A stretch of DNA of 64,000 bases from Carnobacterium_B sp040274945 (lineage in GTDB: Bacteria > Bacillota > Bacilli > Lactobacillales > Carnobacteriaceae). Below are positions 1 to 7,745 of this stretch, one piece after another. How positions within the stretch are numbered: position 1 is the first letter of the stretch; every line of letters starts with the position of its first letter. Location of the stretch: contig NZ_JBEMAR010000004.1 in the NCBI RefSeq assembly GCF_040274945.1, forward strand, positions 62,001-126,000. The letters run 5' to 3'. The position numbers were made by a program, and so were the translations under genes. Below the pieces are notes generated by a model, which saw nothing but the letters and a program-made list of their open reading frames with translations, did no database searches and had not been told where the DNA came from.

Positions 1-2
1 AA

Positions 3-122
3 GAACTGTCACTCAAAGAAATTGCGTATATTTTCGATATTTCGGTTCCTAGGGTTTCACAAATACACGGCAAAATGATTTTGAAATTAAAAGAATCGAT
101 GAGGAGAGAATACGATGATTAG
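3..122 (+). CDS. fliA: RNA polymerase sigma factor FliA/SigD, C-terminal end (partial)
   Basis: The first readable codons encode the last 39 residues of a protein whose 5' part lies outside the window. The text ELSLKEIAYIFDISVPRVSQ is a sigma-70 region 4 helix-turn-helix, and the following IHGKMILKLKESM is typical of the FliA/SigD/WhiG flagellar sigma factors. The stop TAG (120-122) overlaps the start of the next flagellar gene by 8 bases, which indicates translational coupling inside a motility operon. The family directs RNA polymerase to flagellar and chemotaxis promoters; matching promoters occur at 2577-2602 and 55082-55107. Another sigma-70 family member cannot be fully excluded from 39 residues, but flagellar neighbours favour FliA. 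Confidence 0.82.
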   Translation, partial: ELSLKEIAYIFDISVPRVSQIHGKMILKLKESMRREYDD

Positions 123-873
123 AAGTTTAACAACACTCAATAATAATTTTAATATCTTACAAAAAAAACAAGAGAACATTAGTGCAAATGTAGCCAACAT
201 CAATACCTCAGGTTACAAATCGCAAGAAATTATTCAAAGTACCCGCGCATCAGAAATGATGTCCAACCATTTAGATGGCCCGTTTTTAAATCAACAGCAA
301 GATATCGGCGGCTTTACCTTTGGCAATCAGATTGATGAAATCGCTCAAAATTTTAGCCAAGGGGGTTTGAAAGCTACTGCTTCTGCAACAGATGTAGCGA
401 TTCAAGGAGACGGCTTTTTTACAGTAGAAGCGCCAAATGGTGGGAATTACTATACACGTAACGGGAACTTTGCTGTTAACGATACAGGAGAACTAGTCAC
501 TCAAGAAGGCTACCGTGTTCTTGGGACAACAGCAAATGGACAGCCTTCTCCAATTCAAGTTAATGGAACAGAGTTTTCAATTGACAATAGAGGCAATATT
601 TCAGGAACAGGAATGAGTTTGATGGTAACTGAATTTGAGGATACAGCTGGATTAACCAGAGCTGGAGACACATTGTTCACTGGACAAGGTGGTACGGTAC
701 AAATGGGTGGAACAGTTATGCAGCAGAATTATCTGGAAACATCAAATGTACAAACAGTCGATGAAATCACGAACTTAATGCAAGTTTCAAGAGAATTTGA
801 AGCCAATCAAAAAGCCCTCAGTGCTGCGGATGAAACGTTAAGAAAAGCGGTAAATGAAGTTGGGAAAGTCTAG
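115..873 (+). CDS. Flagellar basal-body rod/hook protein, FlgF/FlgG family
   Basis: 252 residues. The N-terminus carries the rod-protein signature (ANVANINTSGYKSQ, about residues 24-37). The C-terminus has the matching family motif (QQNYLETSNVQTVDEITNLM) followed by a coiled-coil-like tail that would pack with the N-terminal helix in the axial structure. Length is close to FlgG (about 260). The start overlaps the fliA stop and a GAGGAGAG ribosome binding site lies at 101-108. Exported through the flagellar type III apparatus, so no signal peptide is expected. The following gene is a paralogue, as with the paired flhO/flhP genes of Bacillus. Which of the two is FlgF and which FlgG cannot be settled from the sequence alone. 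Confidence 0.88.
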   Translation: MIRSLTTLNNNFNILQKKQENISANVANINTSGYKSQEIIQSTRASEMMSNHLDGPFLNQQQDIGGFTFGNQIDEIAQNFSQGGLKATASATDVAIQGDGFFTVEAPNGGNYYTRNGNFAVNDTGELVTQEGYRVLGTTANGQPSPIQVNGTEFSIDNRGNISGTGMSLMVTEFEDTAGLTRAGDTLFTGQGGTVQMGGTVMQQNYLETSNVQTVDEITNLMQVSREFEANQKALSAADETLRKAVNEVGKV

Positions 874-885
874 GAGGAAAAGAAA

Positions 886-1641
886 GTGAGTATACCTTTA
901 AGTATCAGTAAAAGTGGCATGAATGCGATCCAAAATCAAATGGATGCTGTATCGAATGATATTGCCAATATTAATACAACCGGATATAAATCTAAAAATA
1001 TCAGTTTTAATGAGTTGCTGCTGAATGATATGAATGGTGAAGCAGATTTTCTATCAGATACGGTTCAAGATGCTGGGATCAATAGAGGTTCAAAAAGTGG
1101 TGTAACGTCTACGAATTTTGCGCAAGGATCACTAGTTTCTGATCCAAATGATTATCATTTAGCGATTGCTGGAGAAGGTTTCTTTGGAGTTGTTGGAGAA
1201 AATGGAGAACGTTATTTGACACGTGATGGAGCATTCCATGTAAATGAAGACAAATCGATCACAAATGATAACGGGGATACGTTAGAAATTCAAACGCTTA
1301 TCCCAACCAATCAATGGCCTGAGGGTGATGTTTCTATTGCTGAAAATGGAGACGTAACGATTCATTCAGAGAATGGAAGTACATTAGTAGGAACAATTCC
1401 TTTATTTTATCCAACTCAAACAAATGAACTGGAACCTATTGGAGAGAACAAATATAGTTACAATGGTGCTTTTGGAACAGGTGAAGGTTCCATTCAACAA
1501 AATTATTTAGAAGCATCAAACGTTGACTTAGCCTCTTCTATTACTGAAATGATGTTGGCACAGCGTTCATATTCCTTAAATCTTAAAGTCGCTCAGGGAA
1601 CAGATGAAATGTCTTCTGTGATCAACCAATTTAAACAATAG
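886..1641 (+). CDS. Flagellar basal-body rod/hook protein, FlgF/FlgG family (second copy)
   Basis: 251 residues, GTG start, with a consensus AGGAGG at 872-877 and only 12 bases after the previous stop. N-terminal signature NDIANINTTGYKSKNISF and C-terminal QQNYLEASNVDLASSITEMM with AQRSYSLNLK place it in the same family as its upstream neighbour. The middle domain differs strongly, as expected of distal versus proximal rod or hook-adaptor proteins. It is probably the last structural gene of the operon. A 116-base spacer with no clear terminator separates it from the FtsE-like ATPase. Confidence 0.88.
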   Translation: MSIPLSISKSGMNAIQNQMDAVSNDIANINTTGYKSKNISFNELLLNDMNGEADFLSDTVQDAGINRGSKSGVTSTNFAQGSLVSDPNDYHLAIAGEGFFGVVGENGERYLTRDGAFHVNEDKSITNDNGDTLEIQTLIPTNQWPEGDVSIAENGDVTIHSENGSTLVGTIPLFYPTQTNELEPIGENKYSYNGAFGTGEGSIQQNYLEASNVDLASSITEMMLAQRSYSLNLKVAQGTDEMSSVINQFKQ

Positions 1642-1757
1642 AATTTGGTGGACCAACAGATTGAGATGATAACTTTGGCACATGCACTATCGGATTTGGT
1701 TTGACGCATAGGATGATGACGTCAGGGAAGAATTTGAGGTAAATCAGGTGATAAAAT

Positions 1758-2474
1758 ATGATTAGAATGAAAAATGTTGTAAAAAATTATTCCAAAGGTG
1801 TAAAAGCTCTTAGAGGAGTTAACCTTACTATTGAAGATGGAGAATTTGTTTACTTGGTAGGAGCAAGCGGCTCTGGAAAATCAACATTGGCAAAATTATT
1901 GTATAGAGAAGAAAAAGCGACTAAAGGGCAAATTGAAGTCTGTGGACAATTATTATCTAAAATCAAAGAAAAAGATATTGCTAAACTTAGACGACAGATT
2001 GGTGTTGTTTTTCAAGATTTTAAATTATTATTGGATCGCACCGTTTTTGAAAATATCGCCTATGCATTGGAAGTCATTGGAACTGAACCAGATGCGATTG
2101 AACCGTTAGTGATGCAAGCACTGCGTTATGTTGAATTAGAAGATAAGGCGAATGATAAACCAACAGAACTCTCTGGTGGAGAACAACAACGAGTATCAAT
2201 TGCACGTGCAATTGTCAATTCGCCCAAATTAATTATTGCAGATGAACCCACAGGTAATCTAGACCCTAAAACAGCTTTAGAGATCATGCGCTTATTTTAC
2301 CGCATCAATCAAAAAGGTACTACAATAGTAATGGTTACGCATAATCGGGGAATAGTAGATAAATTCCGTAATCGCGTAATAGAGATTGAACAAGGAAAAA
2401 TTGTTTGGGATGAAAAGAAAGATGATGATGTGATTCAATACGATATCTCACTTGGAGAATATGTGGCTATTTAA
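1758..2474 (+). CDS. FtsE-like ABC transporter ATP-binding protein, without adjacent FtsX
   Basis: 238 residues. Walker A GASGSGKST (about 35-43), signature LSGGEQQRVSIARA (about 139-152) and Walker B LIIADEPTGNLD (about 157-168) are intact, so it should bind and hydrolyse ATP. The overall pattern, including a KLRRQIGVVFQDFKLL Q-loop, is that of FtsE, the ATPase of the FtsEX complex that controls peptidoglycan hydrolases at division. FtsE is usually followed directly by ftsX; here a terminator and a chemoreceptor follow instead. The ribosome binding site is weak (AGGTGA, 1747-1752). The extended acidic C-terminus (DEKKDDDVIQYD) is unlike typical FtsE. It may be a paralogue serving the flagellar locus, or it may pair with a permease elsewhere. 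Confidence 0.75.
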   Translation: MIRMKNVVKNYSKGVKALRGVNLTIEDGEFVYLVGASGSGKSTLAKLLYREEKATKGQIEVCGQLLSKIKEKDIAKLRRQIGVVFQDFKLLLDRTVFENIAYALEVIGTEPDAIEPLVMQALRYVELEDKANDKPTELSGGEQQRVSIARAIVNSPKLIIADEPTGNLDPKTALEIMRLFYRINQKGTTIVMVTHNRGIVDKFRNRVIEIEQGKIVWDEKKDDDVIQYDISLGEYVAI

Positions 2475-2510
2475 ATGAACAAGTTAGTTTAATAAGAGAT
2501 AGGTTCGGTC

Positions 2511-2543
2511 AAAAAAGATGCTAAAGGCATCTTTTTTTTTTTT
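2511..2543 (+). terminator. Rho-independent terminator after the flagellar/FtsE genes
   Basis: A stem of AAAAAGATGC and GCATCTTTTT with loop TAAAG is followed by a long T-run. It closes the transcription unit that begins upstream of the window. Confidence 0.88.
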
Positions 2544-2576
2544 GAAAATTAATTGAAAAGAAACTTTATTATTTAT

Positions 2577-2602
2577 TAAGTATTCTGAAAAAATACCGAT
2601 AT
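2577..2602 (+). promoter_or_regulatory. Sigma-D (FliA)-type promoter for the first chemoreceptor gene
   Basis: A -35-like TAAG (2577-2580), 14 bases, then ACCGATAT (2595-2602) closely match the known sigma-28/sigma-D pattern TAAA-N15-GCCGATAT. It lies about 80 bases before the chemoreceptor start. The same spacing recurs before motA. Confidence 0.8.
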
Positions 2603-2680
2603 AGTAAAAGATAAAGGAATACGCAAAAAGAATTTTTCAACTATAGGGGAAACTTTAACAATGAGAGGATGTAAGGTCAG

Positions 2681-4450
2681 GTGCAAAATAGTATAAAAGA
2701 GAAAATGAGTAAAATGAAAAAAATAGAATTTAAAAGTCTCGATTTGAGTAAACTCAAGAAAATGATCAATTTTAAAAGCTTGAAAGCTAAAATTTTGGTG
2801 CCATTTATGGTGGTTATAGGTTTGGTAATTATTATGGCTACAATAACGACTGTCAATATTATAAATACGAATAGCAATACAGAAGAAATGGTGGATGAAG
2901 AACTAGCCTTATTGATTGCTGATGACCAATTGAGTTTAAGCATCTCACAGAGAATAGCAGCAGCACGAGGATACATATTGTTTGGCGATGCCATGTATAA
3001 AAACTTATTTGATCAATATACGGAAAAAAGTAAAGAGTATCAAGAACAACTTTTAACTCTATCAGGATCAGAAGAAGTACAAAATGTTATCAATAAAACA
3101 AGCGATTGGGAAGAACAAGTAATAACGGATGTTTTTGGAAGATATGATAAGGGAGATGTTACTGGAGCTACTAGTTATCTTCATTCTTCAGTAGAACCGT
3201 ATTCTAATGCTCTAATACAAGATTATGAAAAATTAACAACTTCACGAGTAGCATCTATCACTAATAAAGCAGACTCTGTAATTGATTTAGGAAAACAGTC
3301 CTTAATTTTAACGGTTATCATTAGTTTGCTAGTCATCTTATTCGGAATTTCAATAGCTTTATTAACGTCTAATTCTATTACTAAACCAATAAAAAAAGTG
3401 ATGGAACGTATGAATATTATTGCTTATGGTGACCTCACTTCTGAACCTTTAGAAGTAACATCAGAAGATGAAACTGGTCAATTGGCTATAGCGATCAATC
3501 AAATGCAAGTTATGGAAAAAGAAGTGATGGAAGGCATGAAAATGGCTTCTGAAATGTTAACGAATCACAGCAATGACCTTACACAGTCTGCCAATGAAGT
3601 GAAATCAGGTTCTGAGCAAGTAGCCACGACTATGCAAGAATTAGCAACTGGATCAGAAGCACAAGCAACAACGGCAAGCAACTTGGCTGTTGTGATGGAT
3701 AACTTTACTAAAAAAGTGCAAACGACCAATAAGAGCGGTGAGAAAATCAAAGATTCTTCTATTGGCGTTTTATATATGACTAATGAAGGCAAACAGTACA
3801 TGGAAGATACGAGTCGCCAAATGGCTAAGATCGATGAAATCGTTTTGGACGCGGTATTTAAAATGGCCACTTTAGATAATCAAACAAAAGAAATCAATAA
3901 TTTAGTTGTTATCATACAAAAAATTGCTGATCAAACCAATTTGTTAGCTTTAAATGCAGCTATTGAAGCAGCACGTGCTGGCGAACATGGAAGAGGATTT
4001 GCAGTTGTGGCAGATGAAGTACGAAAATTAGCTGAACAAGTAGCCGTTTCAATCGCAGATATCACTGGATTTGTCGGAAAAATACAAAATGAGTCTAAGA
4101 GAGTAATCGATTCTTTACAAACAGGCTATACCGAGGTTGAAGAAGGAACTAGTCAAATTAAAAAGACTGGAGAAACCTTTAATAAAATCAATAATTCTGT
4201 TACTAAAATGGTAGAAGGCATTAAAGATATTTCTACTAACTTAGAAAGTATTCAAGCAAACAGTGAACTTATGAATAGTTCAATCGAAGAGATCGCATCT
4301 GTCTCAGAAGAGTCTGCTGCTGGAATCGAAGAAACTTCAGCTGCTTCACAAGAAATCACGAGTTCTATGGAAGAAGTTGCTGGGAATTCAGAACAATTGG
4401 CTGACTTGGCAAAAGGTTTAGCTGATATGGTGGATGAATTTAAACTCTAA
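2681..4450 (+). CDS. Methyl-accepting chemotaxis protein
   Basis: 589 residues, GTG start; GAGAGG at 2663-2668 is the likely ribosome binding site, and an ATG at 2705 is a weaker alternative. Order of parts: a basic cytoplasmic N-terminus (1-37), membrane segment (about 38-61), helical extracytoplasmic sensor (about 65-203, four-helix-bundle type), second membrane segment (about 206-228), HAMP (about 229-281) and the long signalling coiled coil. The hairpin tip IADQTNLLALNAAIEAARAG (about 414-433) is the invariant CheA/CheW contact region. No C-terminal methyltransferase-tether pentapeptide is seen. The ligand cannot be predicted. A sigma-D promoter precedes it and a close paralogue follows. 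Confidence 0.95.
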   Translation: MQNSIKEKMSKMKKIEFKSLDLSKLKKMINFKSLKAKILVPFMVVIGLVIIMATITTVNIINTNSNTEEMVDEELALLIADDQLSLSISQRIAAARGYILFGDAMYKNLFDQYTEKSKEYQEQLLTLSGSEEVQNVINKTSDWEEQVITDVFGRYDKGDVTGATSYLHSSVEPYSNALIQDYEKLTTSRVASITNKADSVIDLGKQSLILTVIISLLVILFGISIALLTSNSITKPIKKVMERMNIIAYGDLTSEPLEVTSEDETGQLAIAINQMQVMEKEVMEGMKMASEMLTNHSNDLTQSANEVKSGSEQVATTMQELATGSEAQATTASNLAVVMDNFTKKVQTTNKSGEKIKDSSIGVLYMTNEGKQYMEDTSRQMAKIDEIVLDAVFKMATLDNQTKEINNLVVIIQKIADQTNLLALNAAIEAARAGEHGRGFAVVADEVRKLAEQVAVSIADITGFVGKIQNESKRVIDSLQTGYTEVEEGTSQIKKTGETFNKINNSVTKMVEGIKDISTNLESIQANSELMNSSIEEIASVSEESAAGIEETSAASQEITSSMEEVAGNSEQLADLAKGLADMVDEFKL

Positions 4451-4488
4451 ACTAGTGAGAAAATTTTAACGATAATGGATAATAAATA

Positions 4489-4520
4489 GAGAGGCTGGGA
4501 AATTTTCCCAGTCTCGTTGT
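4489..4520 (+). terminator. Hairpin between the two chemoreceptor genes, possible terminator
   Basis: GAGGCTGGGAAA pairs with TTTTCCCAGTCTC with one G-T wobble. The stem is strong but is followed only by GTTGTATG rather than a T-run, so termination is likely partial. The remaining 177 bases before the next gene show no convincing sigma-D promoter and nothing else I can name. Confidence 0.5.
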
Positions 4521-4697
4521 ATGAATCGGCAAAGAGTCGTTTGAAGGAACAGTAATTATAAGGTTGCCTGTTAATAAGGGCATAGCATTAAAGGTACAAG
4601 AAGAATTCTTTAAGAATAAAAAAGGGAGTTAGTGATTAATAGTTCCGCATAAGGCAGCAGCTTTAGATCAGCTAACAAATAAGAGGGAGCAAAAAAA

Positions 4698-6392
4698 ATG
4701 AAAAACAGGTTTAAGTTTAAAAGTATTCGAGCGAAAATTTTAGCAGGTTTTGCAGTTACAATCGTATTAATGCTTGTATTGAGCTTTTACACAATCAACT
4801 CAATAAACAAAACAAATGATTCAGTAAAACAGATATTGGAACAAGAGATGGCGCTGTTAATTGTTGACGAAAAATTATCAACGAATATGAATAAACGAAC
4901 TAGTTTGATGAGAGGGTTCATGTTATATGAGGATGAATCATATAGACAAGAATTTGAAGATGAAACAGACATAAGTATTGCGCTAGAAAATCAAGCATTA
5001 GAATTAAGTGATTCTGAAAAATTAGATGAGTTAATCAGTAAAAAAATCGAGTGGGGCATGCTGACTGATGAAGCTCTTGCAGCCTATGACAATGGGGATA
5101 TGGAAAGTGTCCGTGAAATTATGGTAGGACAAGCACAACCAATTGAGAAAGAGCTAGTTGCAGGATTTTCTGAATTAGCTGAAGAACGCGAAAAAGAAAT
5201 TAACACTATTGGTCAAGAAGCTATTGGAAATGGGGAACGTGTAGCAATAATTGGTATTATTATAATGATACTTGTTGCTGTTTTATCAGTAGTTGTAGCT
5301 TACTTGACATCTAACAACATTGTAAAACCGCTTAATGTAGTGATGCAAAGAATGCAGAGCATATCTGCAGGAGATCTTAGTTCAGAACCCTTAGAAATAA
5401 CTGAAAAAGACGAAACAGGTAAATTAAGTATCTCTATGAATAAAATGCAAAAAACGGTCAAAAGCGTTATGAAGGGTATTGCAAAAGCTTCAGAAGATTT
5501 AAGCAGTCATAGTGAAGAACTGAATCAATCAGCAAGTGAAGTGAAATCAGGTTCTGAGCAAGTAGCCATAACAATGCAAGAGTTGGCAACAGGTTCGGAA
5601 ACACAAGCAACGACTGCCAGTAATTTAGCCGTTGTCATGGAAAACTTCACGAAAAAAGTTCAAAGTACCAATAAGAATGGTGAAAAGATTAAAGATTCAT
5701 CAATGGGTGTTTTATCTATGACAACTGAAGGAAAGCAATATATGGAAGATACTAGCCGTCAAATGGCTAAAATCGATGAAATCGTTCAAGATGCAGTAGC
5801 TAAAATGGCTACTTTAGATAATCAAACTCAAGAGATTAATAATTTAGTCGTGATCATCCAAAAAATTGCCGATCAAACTAATTTACTAGCTTTGAATGCA
5901 GCTATTGAGGCAGCAAGAGCTGGTGAACATGGTAGAGGATTTGCTGTTGTTGCAGATGAAGTCCGTAAATTAGCTGAACAAGTAGCAGTTTCCATCGCAG
6001 ATATTACTGGATTTGTTGAAAAGATACAAACGGAGTCGAAACGAGTAAGTGATTCGTTGCAAACGGGTTATGTTGAAGTAGAAGAAGGAACAAGTCAAAT
6101 TGCTAAGACTGGCCAAACGTTTAACCAAATCAATGCTTCTGTTACTACTATGGTAGATGGAATCAAAGGGATTTCCGAAAACTTAGAAAGCATCAAAGTT
6201 AACAGCGAGATCATGAATAGCTCTATTGAAGAAATTGCATCCGTTTCAGAAGAATCGGCTGCGGGAGTTGAGCAGACATCTGCAGCTTCACAACAAATTA
6301 CTAGCTCTATGGAGGAAGTTGCAGGAAGTTCAGAACAGCTTGCCAACCTAGCTGAAAACCTAACTGAAATGGTTAGTCACTTTAAACTGTAA
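4698..6392 (+). CDS. Methyl-accepting chemotaxis protein (tandem paralogue)
   Basis: 564 residues, ATG with GAGGGAG at 4683-4689. It has the same architecture as the upstream gene: membrane segments at about 12-33 and 180-203, HAMP, and signalling tip IADQTNLLALNAAIEAARAG. From roughly the HAMP domain onward the two proteins are nearly identical over long stretches, while the sensor domains have diverged. They still share the ALLI-D-LS pattern after the first membrane segment. This points to a tandem duplication followed by sensor divergence. The gene is followed directly by a terminator that forms the first element of a hairpin array. Confidence 0.95.
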   Translation: MKNRFKFKSIRAKILAGFAVTIVLMLVLSFYTINSINKTNDSVKQILEQEMALLIVDEKLSTNMNKRTSLMRGFMLYEDESYRQEFEDETDISIALENQALELSDSEKLDELISKKIEWGMLTDEALAAYDNGDMESVREIMVGQAQPIEKELVAGFSELAEEREKEINTIGQEAIGNGERVAIIGIIIMILVAVLSVVVAYLTSNNIVKPLNVVMQRMQSISAGDLSSEPLEITEKDETGKLSISMNKMQKTVKSVMKGIAKASEDLSSHSEELNQSASEVKSGSEQVAITMQELATGSETQATTASNLAVVMENFTKKVQSTNKNGEKIKDSSMGVLSMTTEGKQYMEDTSRQMAKIDEIVQDAVAKMATLDNQTQEINNLVVIIQKIADQTNLLALNAAIEAARAGEHGRGFAVVADEVRKLAEQVAVSIADITGFVEKIQTESKRVSDSLQTGYVEVEEGTSQIAKTGQTFNQINASVTTMVDGIKGISENLESIKVNSEIMNSSIEEIASVSEESAAGVEQTSAASQQITSSMEEVAGSSEQLANLAENLTEMVSHFKL

Positions 6393-6432
6393 AAATTAAG
6401 TCAAAATAAGACCTAACTTCATACAAATTTTT

Positions 6433-6467
6433 GATCTCACTTTTCCATGGAAGAGTGAGATCTTTTT
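6433..6467 (+). terminator. Terminator of the second chemoreceptor gene; first element of hairpin array A
   Basis: GATCTCACTTTTCC and GGAAGAGTGAGATC form a 14-bp stem (one wobble) with a minimal loop, followed by TTTTT. The inner sequence TCCATGGA is the same core found in the three non-terminator hairpins that follow. Confidence 0.85.
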
Positions 6468-6470
6468 AGT

Positions 6471-6615
6471 GCTTCACTTCGCCATGAAACTAACTTTCAT
6501 GGATAAGTGAAGCTCATTTTAGGCGTCACTTATCCATAAAGAGTCGTTTCATAGACAAGTAGAGCTACTTTTAGGTTCCACTCATCCATGAAATGCCCTT
6601 TCAAGGATGAGTGGA
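6471..6615. repeat. Hairpin array A: three further palindromic units
   Basis: Three hairpins start about 53 bases apart. Unit 2 (6471-6513) pairs GCTTCACTT..CCATGAAA with TTTCATGG..AAGTGAAGC. Unit 3 (about 6524-6564) is a degenerate copy (CACTTATCCATAAA / TTTCATAGACAAGTA). Unit 4 (6577-6615) pairs TCCACTCATCC with GGATGAGTGGA. Linkers repeat the pattern AGCTnnTTTTAGG. The array fills the space between two convergent genes, and the same unit type recurs at 33384-33565 and 60052-60232. No open reading frame or CRISPR-like spacer structure is present. Confidence 0.85.
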
Positions 6616-6646
6616 GCTTCAGGTAAGCGCAAAAAATAAACGGTAT

Positions 6647-6699
6647 AAAAAAACATTCTTATTCTGATGAAGAGACCATCAAAATAGGAATGTTTTTTT
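6647..6699 (-). terminator. Terminator of the YaiI-family gene
   Basis: AAAAACATTC-TATT pairs with AATA-GAATGTTTTT around a smaller inner hairpin (GATG/CATC). Read on the minus strand it ends in a T-run, and it overlaps the stop codon of the minus-strand gene. It may also work in the plus direction. Confidence 0.75.
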
Positions 6700-7141
6700 A
6701 TAGAGTAGAAAGAAGTTCTTTGAATCGCTGTCTAAATTCTCTGCGGTTCTCATCTGTAAATGGTTTTGGACCCTTTGTTCGTTTGCCGCTTTTTCGAACC
6801 ATAGCACTCAAATAACGGGATTGCAGCAATTGATCGATATTTTCTGAGGTGTACGTATATCCTGTATGGTGAAGAACAGTACACCCTTTTCCTAATCCTA
6901 ACGAAGCTAGACCGTAATCTTGTGTGATAAGGATATCGCCTTTTTCGATTAATTTTATGATCCGATAATCTGCAGCTTCAGCTCCCGTATCAACATAAAC
7001 GGTATTTACTCCCGCAGGCTGCTCTTTGGTCGAGAAGTGCGAGATACTGGTTACAAGTGTGACAGGAATGTTCTTTGCTAAAGCTTCTTCAATAATAATA
7101 TTTTTTACTGGACAGGCATCTGCATCGATATAAATCTGCAA
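6698..7141 (-). CDS. YaiI/YqxD family protein (UPF0178, DUF188)
   Basis: 147 residues. The N-terminus MQIYIDADACPVKN, the internal DILITQDYGLASLGLGKG and the C-terminal KGPKPFTDENRREFRQRF are the three conserved blocks of the UPF0178 family. The aspartates DADACP and TQDYGLA resemble a PIN-like metal-binding fold, so a nuclease-type role has been suggested for the family, but its function is not established. It is transcribed toward the chemoreceptor genes and separated from them by hairpin array A. Family length (about 150) is normal. Confidence 0.9.
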   Translation of the reverse strand: MQIYIDADACPVKNIIIEEALAKNIPVTLVTSISHFSTKEQPAGVNTVYVDTGAEAADYRIIKLIEKGDILITQDYGLASLGLGKGCTVLHHTGYTYTSENIDQLLQSRYLSAMVRKSGKRTKGPKPFTDENRREFRQRFKELLSTL

Positions 7142-7245
7142 GATTTCACCGACTTTCTACTTATTTTTATTCTCTTAGTATATCAGTTTCTAGCGTATAT
7201 GTTTAGGATTACTTTAGAATACTGTATGATGGAGGCAAAGAAGAA

Positions 7246-7668
7246 ATGGAGCTGAATAATATGACCAATAACCTTTATACATTTGAGCTTTCAACAGAAG
7301 AAAAACAATCGTTTATAAACATTGATGAGTATTTGCAACAAGCTTTATCTAGAAGTGGGATAAAGAATGGACTAATGTTAGTATTTTGCCCCCATACTAC
7401 AGCAGCGATCACCATTAATGAAAATGCAGATCCAGATGTCAAAACGGATCTGAGTTTAGGATTAAACCAGACGTTTCCCAATAAAGAAGAGTATATACAT
7501 ATGGAAGGAAACTCAGATGGGCATATGAAATCTTCCGTTCTAGGGGCAAGTGAAACCTTAATAATCTCTAAGGGATGTTTGATTTTAGGGACATGGCAAA
7601 GTCTTTATTTTTGTGAATTTGACGGGCCGAGAGAACGAAATTTTATGGTGAAAATCATTGAAGGATAG
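7246..7668 (+). CDS. YjbQ family protein (UPF0047)
   Basis: 140 residues. The conserved segment FCPHTTAAITINENADPDVKTD (split about residues 49-70) and the HMEGNSDGHMKSSVLGASETL block carry the histidines typical of the UPF0047/YjbQ family. Members have been reported to have secondary thiamine-phosphate synthase activity; the physiological role is unclear. GGAGG at 7231-7235 fits the ATG at 7246. A second ATG at 7261 with GGAG at 7248 would remove five residues and aligns equally well. It appears to be a single-gene unit upstream of ohrR. Confidence 0.88.
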   Translation: MELNNMTNNLYTFELSTEEKQSFINIDEYLQQALSRSGIKNGLMLVFCPHTTAAITINENADPDVKTDLSLGLNQTFPNKEEYIHMEGNSDGHMKSSVLGASETLIISKGCLILGTWQSLYFCEFDGPRERNFMVKIIEG

Positions 7669-7702
7669 AAAGCTAAAAACTATTGTAATTTAAAATTAAA
7701 TA

Positions 7703-7723
7703 GTGTACAATTTAATTGTGCAC
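7703..7723 (+). promoter_or_regulatory. OhrR-type operator
   Basis: GTGTACAATT-T-AATTGTGCAC is a palindrome with 9 of 10 matching half-site bases. Its core TACAATT..AATTGTG is almost the published OhrR operator pattern (TACAATT-AATTGTA). It lies 22 bases before the ohrR start and close to its ribosome binding site, which suits autorepression. Confidence 0.85.
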
Positions 7724-7745
7724 AACTTATTTAGGAGGAACAAGT

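Noticed and set aside
4516..4697. Searched for a sigma-D promoter before the second chemoreceptor
   Set aside because: The nearest candidate, TTCCGCATA, has an extra base in the -10 core and no TAAA-like element at the right spacing.
6433..6615. Possible CRISPR array because of regularly spaced palindromes
   Set aside because: Units vary in sequence, are separated by similar rather than unique spacers, number only four, and no cas gene is near. Stems are much longer than CRISPR repeat palindromes.
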